Below, piece by piece: positions 49,101-57,165 of a stretch of DNA of 64,000 nucleotides. Made by a program: the position numbers and the translations under genes. Every line of letters starts with the position of its first letter. Position 1 is the first letter of the stretch. The notes beneath the pieces were generated by a model that was not told where the DNA came from, searched no databases, and worked only from the letters and a program-made list of their open reading frames with translations. The stretch comes from Phytophthora colocasiae (lineage: Eukaryota; Oomycota; Peronosporomycetes; Peronosporales; Peronosporaceae), in contig JAGKQI010000079.1 in the NCBI GenBank assembly GCA_018806915.1, positions 771,001-835,000 of the forward strand, written 5' to 3'.

Positions 49101-51816
49101 ACACCGGTTTTGTAGTTAGCACTTGTTTCACCTCGTCGAATGCAGCGTCTTGCGCTGGCCCCCAATCCCAATGCACGTTCTTTCTCAATAGCTTCGTTAG
49201 TGGCTCCATCATCGATCCGAACCCCTTCACGAATTTTCGGTAGTATCCAGCCAAGTGCACGAACCGCTTCACTTCCGTAGCGTCCGTCGGTTTCGGAAAG
49301 TCACGTACAGCGTTCACCAGTCGATCCAGTGGTCGCACACCTTCCTTACTAAGTTCATGCCCGAGATACTCCATCGTCTCCGTTGCAAATACACATTTCT
49401 TCAGCTTCAATGTCAGACCAGCACTGGACAACCGTTCCAGCACACACGCCAACTCCAGAATGTGTCGTTCGATTCCGCCTCTAGTGTAGATCACGATGTC
49501 ATCTAGATAGACCAAGCATGTAGTCCAGGTTAATCCACGTAATACACTGTTCATCATTCGTTGAAATGTCGACGGTGCGTTCATCAGTCCAAATGGCATC
49601 CTCGTAAACTGGTACAAACCCTGCTTCGTAGTAAAGGCCGTCTTCGCTTTGTCATTCAACGCCATTAGAATTTGCCAATAACCCGCTTTCAGATCAAGAG
49701 TAGTGAACAACAGTGAACCACCCAAAGATTCCAAAGTTTCATCGATTCGTGGTAGCGGATATACATCTTTCCGAGTGATCTTGTTCAGTGCTCTGTAGTC
49801 TACGCAGAATCGTACTTCGCCATCTTTTTTCCGTACTAGGACCACAGGAAACCCCCATGCTCCGTTGCCTTCTTCGATCACGCCCGCAGCTAGCATCTTC
49901 TTCACGTTTTCTTCAATAATGGCATCTTCCGTTTGAGCTTGACGTCTTCTCTTCATCATGATCGGTGCCGCGTCGCCGGTATCAATGTGATGCTCAACAG
50001 GTAGCGCTGTGGCAGGTGGACAGTCATCTTTGTTCGTCAATAGCTCCGGATAAGCTCGCAATAGCCTCAAGATCAGCTCTCGACTTTCTTCGTCCTGCAC
50101 TCCAGTCACCACTTCGTTCTCGTTGTCCAGTGGCTTGCTGTCACTCATCTCGTTCAGCCACTGTTTCAATCGGTCTCGCTGCAACGCACCATCCATTTCT
50201 AGTATCTCAACGTCTTCATCCAGAGGTATCCACGTACCGAGATCTTTCTTCGATGGTAGCTTCACTCTTCCGTTCGCTGAGTTCACCATTGGCACCCATG
50301 CCTTGCCATTCTGCACCGTCGTCACCGTGGCGCTCAACATTACTGCACCCGTTCGTCGACTCGGTACAAATATGCCAACCTCGCCATCAGGAGCTGCTAC
50401 AGCTACTTCCACCGAAGTCACTGCTCTGCCCTGCAATTGCGTCCGTTTAGCCATCCTTACTGCTGCCACTCGAGCGCCATTCGCGTTGTCCGTAGTGCCT
50501 GTCGTAGTGTGAAACGGTATGATCACCTTCCGATCATCGTCTCGATAGCTCAACTCGTTTCGTTCAAAGTTCATGGTAGCACCGTGTTGTCGTAGGAAGT
50601 CAACACCCAACAGAAAGTCACTCGTACAGCCATCCACAATACATGCGTCCGCATATACCGTCTCACCGAACACTGTCTTGAATTGGAACCTCCACATGCC
50701 AACCACATCCAACAAGAAGCCACCTATTCCTTCAACGTAGTCGATAGGCGCATCTCCTTCTATTCGATCACCATGTTTCATCCAGTCGGTTCCAGCAATT
50801 GTGTAGCGCGCACAACTGTCCAGTTTGATTCCATGCCAGATATTGTTCACCAACACCTTTGCCGTAGGTAAACCGTCCTCAGAGCTCACCGTTGTCTCGT
50901 CACCATAACCACTTGTCGACGATCGATCAACATCTCCTCGTACACGCTTCACCAACTTCACTGGCACTGGTTTCGAACGATCATCGTCCTCATTTGTGCT
51001 CGGTTCCGCTTTACGTTGCTCTCGTCGCTTGTTCAACGCTTGCAGACCATCAACTGCATCTTTAATGCGACTCAGCCGTACTTCCAGATCAATGCGAGTC
51101 TGTTCAGCCTTCGTTTGCTCTGCCAATTCTCGTTCGGCTCGTATCTTTGCTTGTCGTCGCTGTCGGGCGTCTTTTCGTGCTGCACGCCGCACCAATCGTC
51201 GCTGAGCAGTTAATCGTCGTCGTGCTACCGTCTTCTCGTCGGAGTCATGTGCAGGAACCTTCGCGCCTTCTCCAGTTTCAAGCGTTCCGTTCTCCTGTGG
51301 CTCCGCTGTTGTCATTCGTGCCTTCGTTTGGTCATCAAGCGCCCCAACCCACTCGACGTTCGCTGGTACGCTTGCATCTTCACTCGGTTCAATGGCGCCG
51401 TCCGGTCGATCGTGGCTCGGTCGCTCCTGTTCGTCGTGGCCATCGTCACTTCGATCACTCGTATATTTCTTCGTTGTCGTTTCACCGCTCCATTGACTCG
51501 GTGTGTTCGTTTCTCGCCGAATCACAGCCATAGCGTTACTCTCCGACTCATCTTTCGTCGTTTCTCGTGTAGCTTCATTCACTTGGGTCATCGTACGGGT
51601 CGCCGTTGCCATACCAGGTCGCACAGTTGCCACGTAGATTGCTGCTCGTTCATCATCACGTTCTTCTTCATTCCGTTTCATTCCAGCAATGACTGCGTTC
51701 ACTCGAGCCACCGCGTGTGTCTGGAGTTCCGTCATCGTCGTAGGTCGCTCTGATACCGGGTTTCCGTCCACGTTGCTTCGGTCTTCATTCGCAGTCCGTC
51801 GGGGAGTCACATGCAC
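46168..51816 (-). CDS. gypsy pol polyprotein, family B (PR, RT, RNase H, IN)
   Basis: It is open for 1882 codons from the first ATG, but the frame continues upstream into the end of gag, so translation probably enters by frameshift. A retropepsin-like segment (VNNIWHGIKLDSCARYTIAG, with an unusual D-S-C in place of D-S/T-G) lies near residue 330. Reverse transcriptase has LLFTTLDLKAGYWQI and YLDDIVIY near 770. RNase H has FRLFTDASTIGLGASL near 920. A long Arg/Thr-rich linker precedes the integrase: HHCC (HLRTTHTQ...GCQDCGSRK, near 1430), catalytic Asp residues in LDVAGPLP and LLTDGAPEL, and Glu in GLVERFHRTWKD. No chromodomain is seen at the C-terminus, unlike family A. All catalytic residues are present. 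Confidence 0.92.
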   Translation of the reverse strand: MHVTPRRTANEDRSNVDGNPVSERPTTMTELQTHAVARVNAVIAGMKRNEEERDDERAAIYVATVRPGMATATRTMTQVNEATRETTKDESESNAMAVIRRETNTPSQWSGETTTKKYTSDRSDDGHDEQERPSHDRPDGAIEPSEDASVPANVEWVGALDDQTKARMTTAEPQENGTLETGEGAKVPAHDSDEKTVARRRLTAQRRLVRRAARKDARQRRQAKIRAERELAEQTKAEQTRIDLEVRLSRIKDAVDGLQALNKRREQRKAEPSTNEDDDRSKPVPVKLVKRVRGDVDRSSTSGYGDETTVSSEDGLPTAKVLVNNIWHGIKLDSCARYTIAGTDWMKHGDRIEGDAPIDYVEGIGGFLLDVVGMWRFQFKTVFGETVYADACIVDGCTSDFLLGVDFLRQHGATMNFERNELSYRDDDRKVIIPFHTTTGTTDNANGARVAAVRMAKRTQLQGRAVTSVEVAVAAPDGEVGIFVPSRRTGAVMLSATVTTVQNGKAWVPMVNSANGRVKLPSKKDLGTWIPLDEDVEILEMDGALQRDRLKQWLNEMSDSKPLDNENEVVTGVQDEESRELILRLLRAYPELLTNKDDCPPATALPVEHHIDTGDAAPIMMKRRRQAQTEDAIIEENVKKMLAAGVIEEGNGAWGFPVVLVRKKDGEVRFCVDYRALNKITRKDVYPLPRIDETLESLGGSLLFTTLDLKAGYWQILMALNDKAKTAFTTKQGLYQFTRMPFGLMNAPSTFQRMMNSVLRGLTWTTCLVYLDDIVIYTRGGIERHILELACVLERLSSAGLTLKLKKCVFATETMEYLGHELSKEGVRPLDRLVNAVRDFPKPTDATEVKRFVHLAGYYRKFVKGFGSMMEPLTKLLRKNVHWDWGPAQDAAFDEVKQVLTTKPVLRYPDFRLPFRLFTDASTIGLGASLMQNDGDGWRPVAYASKVNNEAETKYGITELECLAVVWAIKLFRPYLYGRKFVIVTDHAALKWLMTSTNLTGKLHRWALTLQEYDFDVEYRPGNTNVVADALSRAPVVYKVKAAAGRRRKKRRRAPILSAVSITATTGGTVADDGEGHGDTPRGRDSERNLGDGDPADGRTPTAQAKERATVHDANEVSGVQQTALDNEGNVRAYGHEELGEGNGSKLEKACSATETPTRATTRAPVEKRNASAVRRPTATSRDRRTASGRHKTNTMDARRRDTTTAQTLTKKRPLSRREALKRTTSESREVQLVYNDDADDNADGDADNDADDEPERRSMSAANKQKPANERSNVERPARQTRTPEERAVDGNELIRGPDDEQHRVPMSQSQRYQLSERSAEERRQRREHGDTLQLTDEEITEAQMKSKMVQKFIKEGEYRNMHVTTSYGLAVIETPDGIRVILPPALWALAFKECHDSIWAGHLRTTHTQARVAQIYWWPNLAREVRRWVRGCQDCGSRKARPRDVIPPLRSLRGGNVGDRWALDVAGPLPVGDNGQRNVIAAVEYVTRYAVATTVESHEAENVAAFLMKNIVLKFGPFRELLTDGAPELTGKVIDELMYLLQAQQKNPVPYRPQMIGLVERFHRTWKDCVATYMSDEKQCDWDNWVDFAVYSYNSGRHSTVALSPNELMMGRKLRTPNELLRATHVTETGDLTEYHRKLVKALKDSVECADEAREREQRRQAKYYNQRTRKRQTFVSGDKVWMYRPPRGAKASKFVHNWIGPLRVLEPAGFDNFLLQREDQNDEGELIIAHVSFLVAYHYPVEYLQKAADDILNELIDEGTVERTSDAETTGEIVGAATAPVNTATARRPAKRTQRTAPSEDDGGQQCRPMVELRRRRRRNAAGQYVLEVELQPQRDAERRRANAPDDADDERMWVSLREYEQLFQAGRVVEDSEVGEGV

Positions 51817-51861
51817 ATTCGGACGTCGTATTCCCCGTACTACGCCCGGTTTTCGTTTCCC
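51794..51861 (-). promoter_or_regulatory. candidate -1 ribosomal frameshift signal between gag and pol
   Basis: Read on the minus strand, the heptamer G GGA AAC (51861 to 51855) lies in the gag frame in the correct register, 13 bases before the gag stop (51842-51840). Pol is open in the -1 frame across this point. Downstream, CGGGGA (51837-51832) can pair with TCCCCG (51805-51800), and GTCCG (51824-51820) with CGGAC (51798-51794). The two stems interleave as an H-type pseudoknot. The spacer (17 bases) is longer than usual. Confidence 0.55.
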
Positions 51862-54134
51862 GCTGACTTCTGCATTGCCTCGGCACGCTTCTGCAGGTAC
51901 TCGTCGTTGCGCTTCTTGGCCTCTTCGTTAGTGCAATCTCGAGCAAAATGTCCACGTTGCTGACACGCATAACATCTCGGCTTCTCAGTGCAGCGTGATG
52001 ACCAGTGTCCTTCCTGTCCGCAGTGGAAACATGGTCCAGGTGGTTGCTGTTCTCGTCCTCCAGCCGTCTGGTGTCGTTCTTCCACAATTCTGGTCGTGCC
52101 ATAGTGACTTTCACCAGCTGCTGCCCGCTTTACCGCCGCCGTTGTCGGATTTGTCTTCGGTCGCTTCGTTCGTGGTGCCTCCATTTCTTCCTCGGAGCTA
52201 GAGTCAATCATTGTTCGCTTCGCTGGCTTTCTCGTCTTCGGCTTGGTGGCATCCAGCTTGACTTTCGGCTTCGCTTTCTTTTTCTCAGGCTTTTGTTTCA
52301 CCGCCCAGTATCTGCCATTCCACGATTTTCCAGGTGGGAACTCGTACACTCCAGCAGGTCCGTTATAAACACCTTGTTGATTGTTACACACCGCCATTGC
52401 GTCTGACACTTGCTTTCTCACTGCGTTCTCGTTCACAGTTTCTCCCGACTTCTCTAGGGGAATCATCAAGGTGCCCACGCCTGGAATAATCACCGTTCGT
52501 TTCTCTCCACTGTCCATCGTCGCTACGGTTGAATCTGGAGGTGTCGCTTGGTGCGTTCCCAACAATGTTGGTACGGTGTAGTCCATCGGGTCATCGATCT
52601 CGATCGCTTTCTCCACCGCTTCTTCCAGTGTTTCAGGTCTCGGTGGTTGCTTCACCAACTGACGTACTGTTCTGTCCAGACATCGGTAAAACTGGGCAAG
52701 GAACACCCGCTCACTGACTTCATTTCTGTCCGCAGCTTCTCGTAAACCAGCAGCGAAATCGGCATATGGCTCATCCTTAAACCTGTATCGGGCGTTCACT
52801 CTCGCTTCTGCTGCCGACTTATCAACGCGTGGTCCGTAGCGTCTCAGTAGTGCCACTTTCAACTTCGTCCAGGTACGATCTTTCTTGTGCAATCTGCGAT
52901 CCATATTAACCCACCACCGTGCTGCACTCTCCATCCGCTTATTACCCAGTATGAAGTACAACGAACGATCAGACCATTCGCCACGTCCGGACTCTCGAGC
53001 TCCTTTCAATGCCAAATCGATACGATCCACCCACGTGGACACAGAAGCTCTCGGTGTCGGTGTAAAGCTCGGCAACTCCAAGTCTTTAATGTTCCGCGCT
53101 CGTCGTTTGTATCGACCGTCTCGTTCTTCAGATCGTCTGTGCGCTCGTCGTTCATTCCGTCCACGTCGTTCGTGCCGATCACGTCGCTCTCGCGCTCTGG
53201 GCCGTTCTTGTGAGTCACGTCGTCGTCCTCGTTGTCGTTGCCTCTGGTGTCGCCGGTGATCGTCATCCGATTGATCGCTGGACTCGCTGCTTTCGCCAGG
53301 GCTGGATTCACTTCCAGAGCTTCCATCTGAGCCGTCGCTGTTATTGTCATACGGTCGCCCATGATCGCTATCACTGTCGCTACTGTCGGAACTATCGCTG
53401 CCGGCTGATGGTGGCCCTCCACGTGCTACTCGTCGGGGTGGTGATCTGGATCGTGGTCGCCGTGGTTCTCTCCGCTCATGTCGGTCAGTTGATCGTCTGC
53501 GTTCTCGTCGTTGACTTCGTGATCTCCGGCCGCTACTCTTCCGACGTCGGTTTTCCTCTCGTCGTGGCTCACGTATGCGTTGCCGTCCACTTCGTGACTC
53601 TACGTGTTGCTGGTCGTGTCCCGAGGCTGCTTGTTCCACGAGTCGTTGGGGTTCCATAGCTCCTGCTGGTTCCATGAACTGTTGCTCCGCCTGAGGTTGC
53701 TCAGCTGCCTTATCATTTACGGCAGGACACCGGTTCGCCAGTTGCGTGGTCAATCTCTGCAAGCACTCAGCCAATTCTCGCACTCCTTCCGGCATTGGGT
53801 CTCCATTCACGGGCGTACTGCTAGCTACTGCGGCTTCCAGTCGTTGTACCATCTTCGCCAAATCTTTCAAGTCAGGCCTGGTAGGATCTACGTCAAACTG
53901 TTCTGTTAATAGGTCAGTAGCTTCGTCACCCACGGATTCTACGGCTCTGGTTCGCGTCCGTTCCGTTGCTTCTTCGTCCGCGTCCAACTCTACTTCACCA
54001 CTTGGCGCCTCCACATCATCACTGGTGTCGTTGTCTTCTGCTTTCGCTTCATCATCTCGTGGATTTGGCTTCTTACTGCGCGTCGTTCTCGCTGTTTTCG
54101 TAGATGCTGTCACTGTGGATGTACGTGTGCTCAT
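51840..54134 (-). CDS. gypsy gag protein, family B
   Basis: I choose the ATG at 54134 (MSTRTSTVTAS). The frame is open further upstream into the LTR, but an in-frame ATG near 54202 falls in the primer-binding site and is unlikely to be used. The N-terminal third is acidic then very Arg/Ser-rich (RS-like repeats, residues about 200-340). A retrotransposon gag capsid-like domain follows (LPSFTPTPRASVSTWVDRI...FKDEPYADFAAGLREAADR). Two CCHC zinc knuckles close it: CFHCGQEGHWSSRC and CYACQQRGHFARDC. It ends ENRA-stop at 51840, a few codons after the candidate slippery site. Confidence 0.9.
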   Translation of the reverse strand: MSTRTSTVTASTKTARTTRSKKPNPRDDEAKAEDNDTSDDVEAPSGEVELDADEEATERTRTRAVESVGDEATDLLTEQFDVDPTRPDLKDLAKMVQRLEAAVASSTPVNGDPMPEGVRELAECLQRLTTQLANRCPAVNDKAAEQPQAEQQFMEPAGAMEPQRLVEQAASGHDQQHVESRSGRQRIREPRREENRRRKSSGRRSRSQRRERRRSTDRHERREPRRPRSRSPPRRVARGGPPSAGSDSSDSSDSDSDHGRPYDNNSDGSDGSSGSESSPGESSESSDQSDDDHRRHQRQRQRGRRRDSQERPRARERRDRHERRGRNERRAHRRSEERDGRYKRRARNIKDLELPSFTPTPRASVSTWVDRIDLALKGARESGRGEWSDRSLYFILGNKRMESAARWWVNMDRRLHKKDRTWTKLKVALLRRYGPRVDKSAAEARVNARYRFKDEPYADFAAGLREAADRNEVSERVFLAQFYRCLDRTVRQLVKQPPRPETLEEAVEKAIEIDDPMDYTVPTLLGTHQATPPDSTVATMDSGEKRTVIIPGVGTLMIPLEKSGETVNENAVRKQVSDAMAVCNNQQGVYNGPAGVYEFPPGKSWNGRYWAVKQKPEKKKAKPKVKLDATKPKTRKPAKRTMIDSSSEEEMEAPRTKRPKTNPTTAAVKRAAAGESHYGTTRIVEERHQTAGGREQQPPGPCFHCGQEGHWSSRCTEKPRCYACQQRGHFARDCTNEEAKKRNDEYLQKRAEAMQKSAGNENRA

Positions 54135-54202
54135 TGTATTTGTTGCTTTCCGTCGTTTTCGTAACTCACGCTTTTTCGATAATAGCCCCTGTATGACCAC
54201 CA

Positions 54203-55048
54203 TGTGACGATACCAATTCCAATAGAGTCTCAATCTGCTTCACTGTCTTGCAGATTAAGTGGCGTCCAGTACTGCGCTGTGTGGTCTCGCCGGGTTCTTG
54301 TATATCGTGCACAACTTCAACGTCAACAACACTCGTCGGGCCCAGCTCACCTGCGCCGGAACGTCTCCGTCCCTATTTGTATTCAATTCAATCAATGTAA
54401 GGTAAAGAACTCAATCTGTCCTCTATCCTGCGTCTCAACACGATGTCCGCCCAACCAACTGTCGATACTAACAACTGCCCTTGGATCCCGTCTTAAGTGC
54501 CGAGGATACTAACTAATGACCCGTTCCCGATAGCCCGTCGCCAGTCACTCACCCACTTAACACCGCCCAAAGCCCAATTGCCGGCTCTTCAATCGCTCGA
54601 CCGTCCACCCAATCTCTCAGTCGCCGTCCAGAACACCAACTGTGCTCCGTCCGTCGAAGTTCTCAGTCGCCGTCCAGAACACCAACTGTGCTCCGTCCGT
54701 CGAAGTTCTCAGTCGCCGTCCAGAGTCTCCACTGCGCTCTGTCCGTCGAAGTTCTCGTCGCTTGTGCTCCACTCGGCAAGTTTTGGAGTGAGGTCTCCGT
54801 CCAGCCATCTCAATCGTCTACTTCGCTCTTCGCTCGCTGCTTTAGCGCCCTGCACACCCATGAGCCAGCTGCTCTTCTGAGTCGCAGTTGTTCCAAGATC
54901 GCTCCACTTCGTGGATCGCTTGCACTTCAACGTCGTCCTCACGTCGATCTTCCTCATCGAACCGTCGGCTGGCACGTCCAGCATCCACATCACGCCGCAC
55001 GCCATTAACCGCCATCGACTCGTCCATCAATAGGCTTGTCCTATTACA
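54203..55048 (-). repeat. 5' LTR, family B (846 bp)
   Basis: It matches 45373-46172 with one extra copy of a 46-bp unit (two units at 54617-54710). Its outer edge (55048) is five bases before the ATG of the effector gene. LTRs usually contain promoter activity, directed here away from the effector. Confidence 0.95.
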
Positions 55049-55053
55049 CCATC

Positions 55054-55422
55054 ATGCGTTTGAGCTTCCTATTGCTATCAATTGCACTCGTAATTTTCGC
55101 CGTCCAAGCTACTGATGAAGTAGCTACAAGACTTCGCTCAGAAGGAGATGTCAGAAGCCTCAAGGAGAAGAACACCGGTACGACCACCAAGCTGTCCGCT
55201 GCGGATTTAACGACGGAGGAGCGAGGAGGACTTATCGCCTGGATGATGTTCCAGAACAACAAGTCTAAGAAGGTATTGGAGAGGCTTGAGTCGATGGACA
55301 AGGTGGAAAGAATGGGAAGACATCGCATTATCAAGCCCTTTAACATCGACGACATTGAAACTAAAGTTAAAGCTGTCGTCGAAAAAGTGGCAGCCGCGAA
55401 GAAGAAGACGTCAACGTCGTAA
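55054..55422 (+). CDS. RXLR/EER-type secreted effector candidate
   Basis: The product has 122 residues. A signal peptide (MRLSFLLLSIALVIFAVQA, cleavage after residue 19) is followed by RSLK at residues 34-37, a variant of RXLR. An EER lies at 55-57, at the usual distance. The C-terminal domain is short and helical with Trp (GLIAWMMFQNNKSKKVLERLE), resembling a WY-domain helix, and ends in a Lys-rich tail. RXLR effectors are secreted by haustoria and act inside host plant cells. The ATG is only 5 bases from a 9.7-kb gypsy insertion, so the native 5' untranslated region and promoter have been separated from the gene and now lie before 45373. No lesion is seen in the frame. The call depends on the motif pair, as I do not recognise a named homologue. 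Confidence 0.75.
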   Translation: MRLSFLLLSIALVIFAVQATDEVATRLRSEGDVRSLKEKNTGTTTKLSAADLTTEERGGLIAWMMFQNNKSKKVLERLESMDKVERMGRHRIIKPFNIDDIETKVKAVVEKVAAAKKKTSTS

Positions 55423-55622
55423 TAAATGGAGATGGAATCGTCGTCAAGTAGAGAGGAGGAGTGGGCTGTTAGACACATGCATATGCAAGCACTACATGAA
55501 CATCGTTCCTGTAATAAAATTGGTTGTCTACGGATGTACTAGTAGCCATTTGAAGCTATATTTGTATCACTTCGATTAAGTACGATCCTGATTGCGAATC
55601 GTCTCTTGACTCGGTTCCAGTA

Positions 55623-56208
55623 CCGCATCGCCCCTATCATTGCCGACGTTTTCTCATTGCCGACAGACCAAGTCATCCAATAGGAACCCGAATAGAGATC
55701 ATCTGTTGAGGGTCACTGCCCGCACTAAAATGCTATACAGGCGCAGCTAAAACGTAGCTGACACTCATTTTTGATTCTGCTTCGTGATCCAGATCTGTTA
55801 TGGGGCGCCAATGCATCACTGGCACGGGTAGGAAGCCAAAAACCTACAGCCGTACGTCATTTACATATAAGCACAAACTGGAAGTACTGCTTCTTCTGGA
55901 CCTTGTTCATGACACTAGCAAAGCTATAGAGAAATTTTACCCATCCGTGACTGGCCAAGGTGAGCGGATGCAACTTATACGAAACTTCGGACAGCGACGT
56001 AGATATTCCTGAACTGGTCGAAAAGCTGAAGAAATTGGGGGTTGTCGGCGGATCAGTGCGAGAAGAGCAGGACCTTACGTGCGATGAAGATGCGGACTAG
56101 ATAATTCTTCATGTGCTGGCAGCTAAATCTTTGTAATTTACCCCTTCCCCATTACAGATGCTTTGCATAACCACAATCCACCATGTCGGCAATGATAGGG
56201 CGATGCGG
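55623..56208 (+). mobile_element. non-autonomous pogo/Tc1-type element (586 bp)
   Basis: TA flanks both ends (55621-55622 and 56209-56210). The left end CCGCATCGCCCCTATCATTG and the right end (rc) CCGCATCGCCCTATCATTG are near-perfect 24-25-bp inverted repeats differing by one C. Inside, 55800-55990 encodes the N-terminal end of a transposase with an HTH-like block (FTYKHKLEVLLLLDLVHDTSKAIEKFYP). 55985-56099 encodes an acidic end (IPELVEKLKKLGVVGG...DEDAD-stop), so the centre has been deleted. This fits a deletion derivative of a pogo-like transposon. Confidence 0.75.
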
Positions 56209-57165
56209 TATGCTCTCGAACATTCGCTCTGGAACGTCCCAGACTGTCTCATCATTCAGCGTCACAAAATGAGATCACTTCAACATTAATAATGAGTCAT
56301 TATTCATTTTGTCAACTGACCAGCAAGTCAACACACACCACACTATCGACTCCCAACTACAAGACAAATGGAGGCCCAGACATCCCAGGAGAGGAACAAC
56401 CTGCAGACTATCAAGGCAAAAGTTCAGGATGTGCAGGAGAAGCTCAACACGCGACTTCCAGCCCAGTACCGACAAATGGTCGCTATGGTATGCGGCGCCA
56501 AGTGCGACTGCAGACTTTGAAGCCTCAAGACGCCGCTCAGACCGTCAAGAAGATGCGACTGGAGCTCGGAGCTTACGACTACCGCGTGAAGGAGCAGACG
56601 GAGCTGCTGACGCGCTACCTCATCGATTTGGACGGGGTCTTGAGTTACGGAGACGCAGAGATCAAGAGTGCTCGTAAAGCTTTGATACAGGAGCTACTGC
56701 CACAAGCGGACACATTTAAGGAGCGCAGTGCCAAATTGAAACAGTTCGGGGAGCAATTGCTCAGTGGCTTTGAAGACCAAACGCCTGCCACACCTTCGAC
56801 ATCTAGTGACAGTGGCTTCGAGTCGGACGATATGCACGTGAAAGCTCTGTCCGAGGAAAGTGGAGAGGAAGAGAGCGAGTCTGAGGTTGAAGAGGAGCCT
56901 ACGGAAGATGAAGAGATGGAGGAGGTTGCAGACACCAAGGAGGACGAATCGATGGAGAGTGAGAATGAAGCTGGTGGAGAAGAAGAAGAACCGACTGCTC
57001 CACTAAAAAAGTCGCCAAAGCTCCAACCGGCTTCGAACCAGCAGACTCTAGATGTCGACATCAACTCGCTGCCAGTGTGGCGGCCGTACTACCAGCTGCA
57101 ACGCCGCCAGGACGGCATTTACCTCATTGCACGTCTGAGAAACGTCGATCCGGAGAATGTTCGAG

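Larger units (their letters stand above)
45373..55048 (-). mobile_element. intact-looking Ty3/gypsy element, family B (9.7 kb)
   Basis: The element is read on the minus strand. The 5' LTR is 54203-55048 (846 bp) and the 3' LTR is 45373-46172 (800 bp). LTR ends are TGTAATAGG...CGTCACA. The 4-bp target duplication CCAT lies at 45369-45372 and 55049-55052. The primer-binding site starts TGGTGGTCATACAGGGGC right after the 5' LTR (54202 downward). Gag (51840-54134) and pol (46168-51816) are both open with all domains. The LTRs differ by one 46-bp tandem unit and about one base, so the insertion is very young. It lies immediately upstream of the effector gene at 55054, in opposite orientation. Confidence 0.95.

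Noticed and set aside
46239..54207. Many long plus-strand frames opposite the large gypsy element
   Set aside because: They are antisense shadows of gag and pol, which have complete domain sets on the minus strand.
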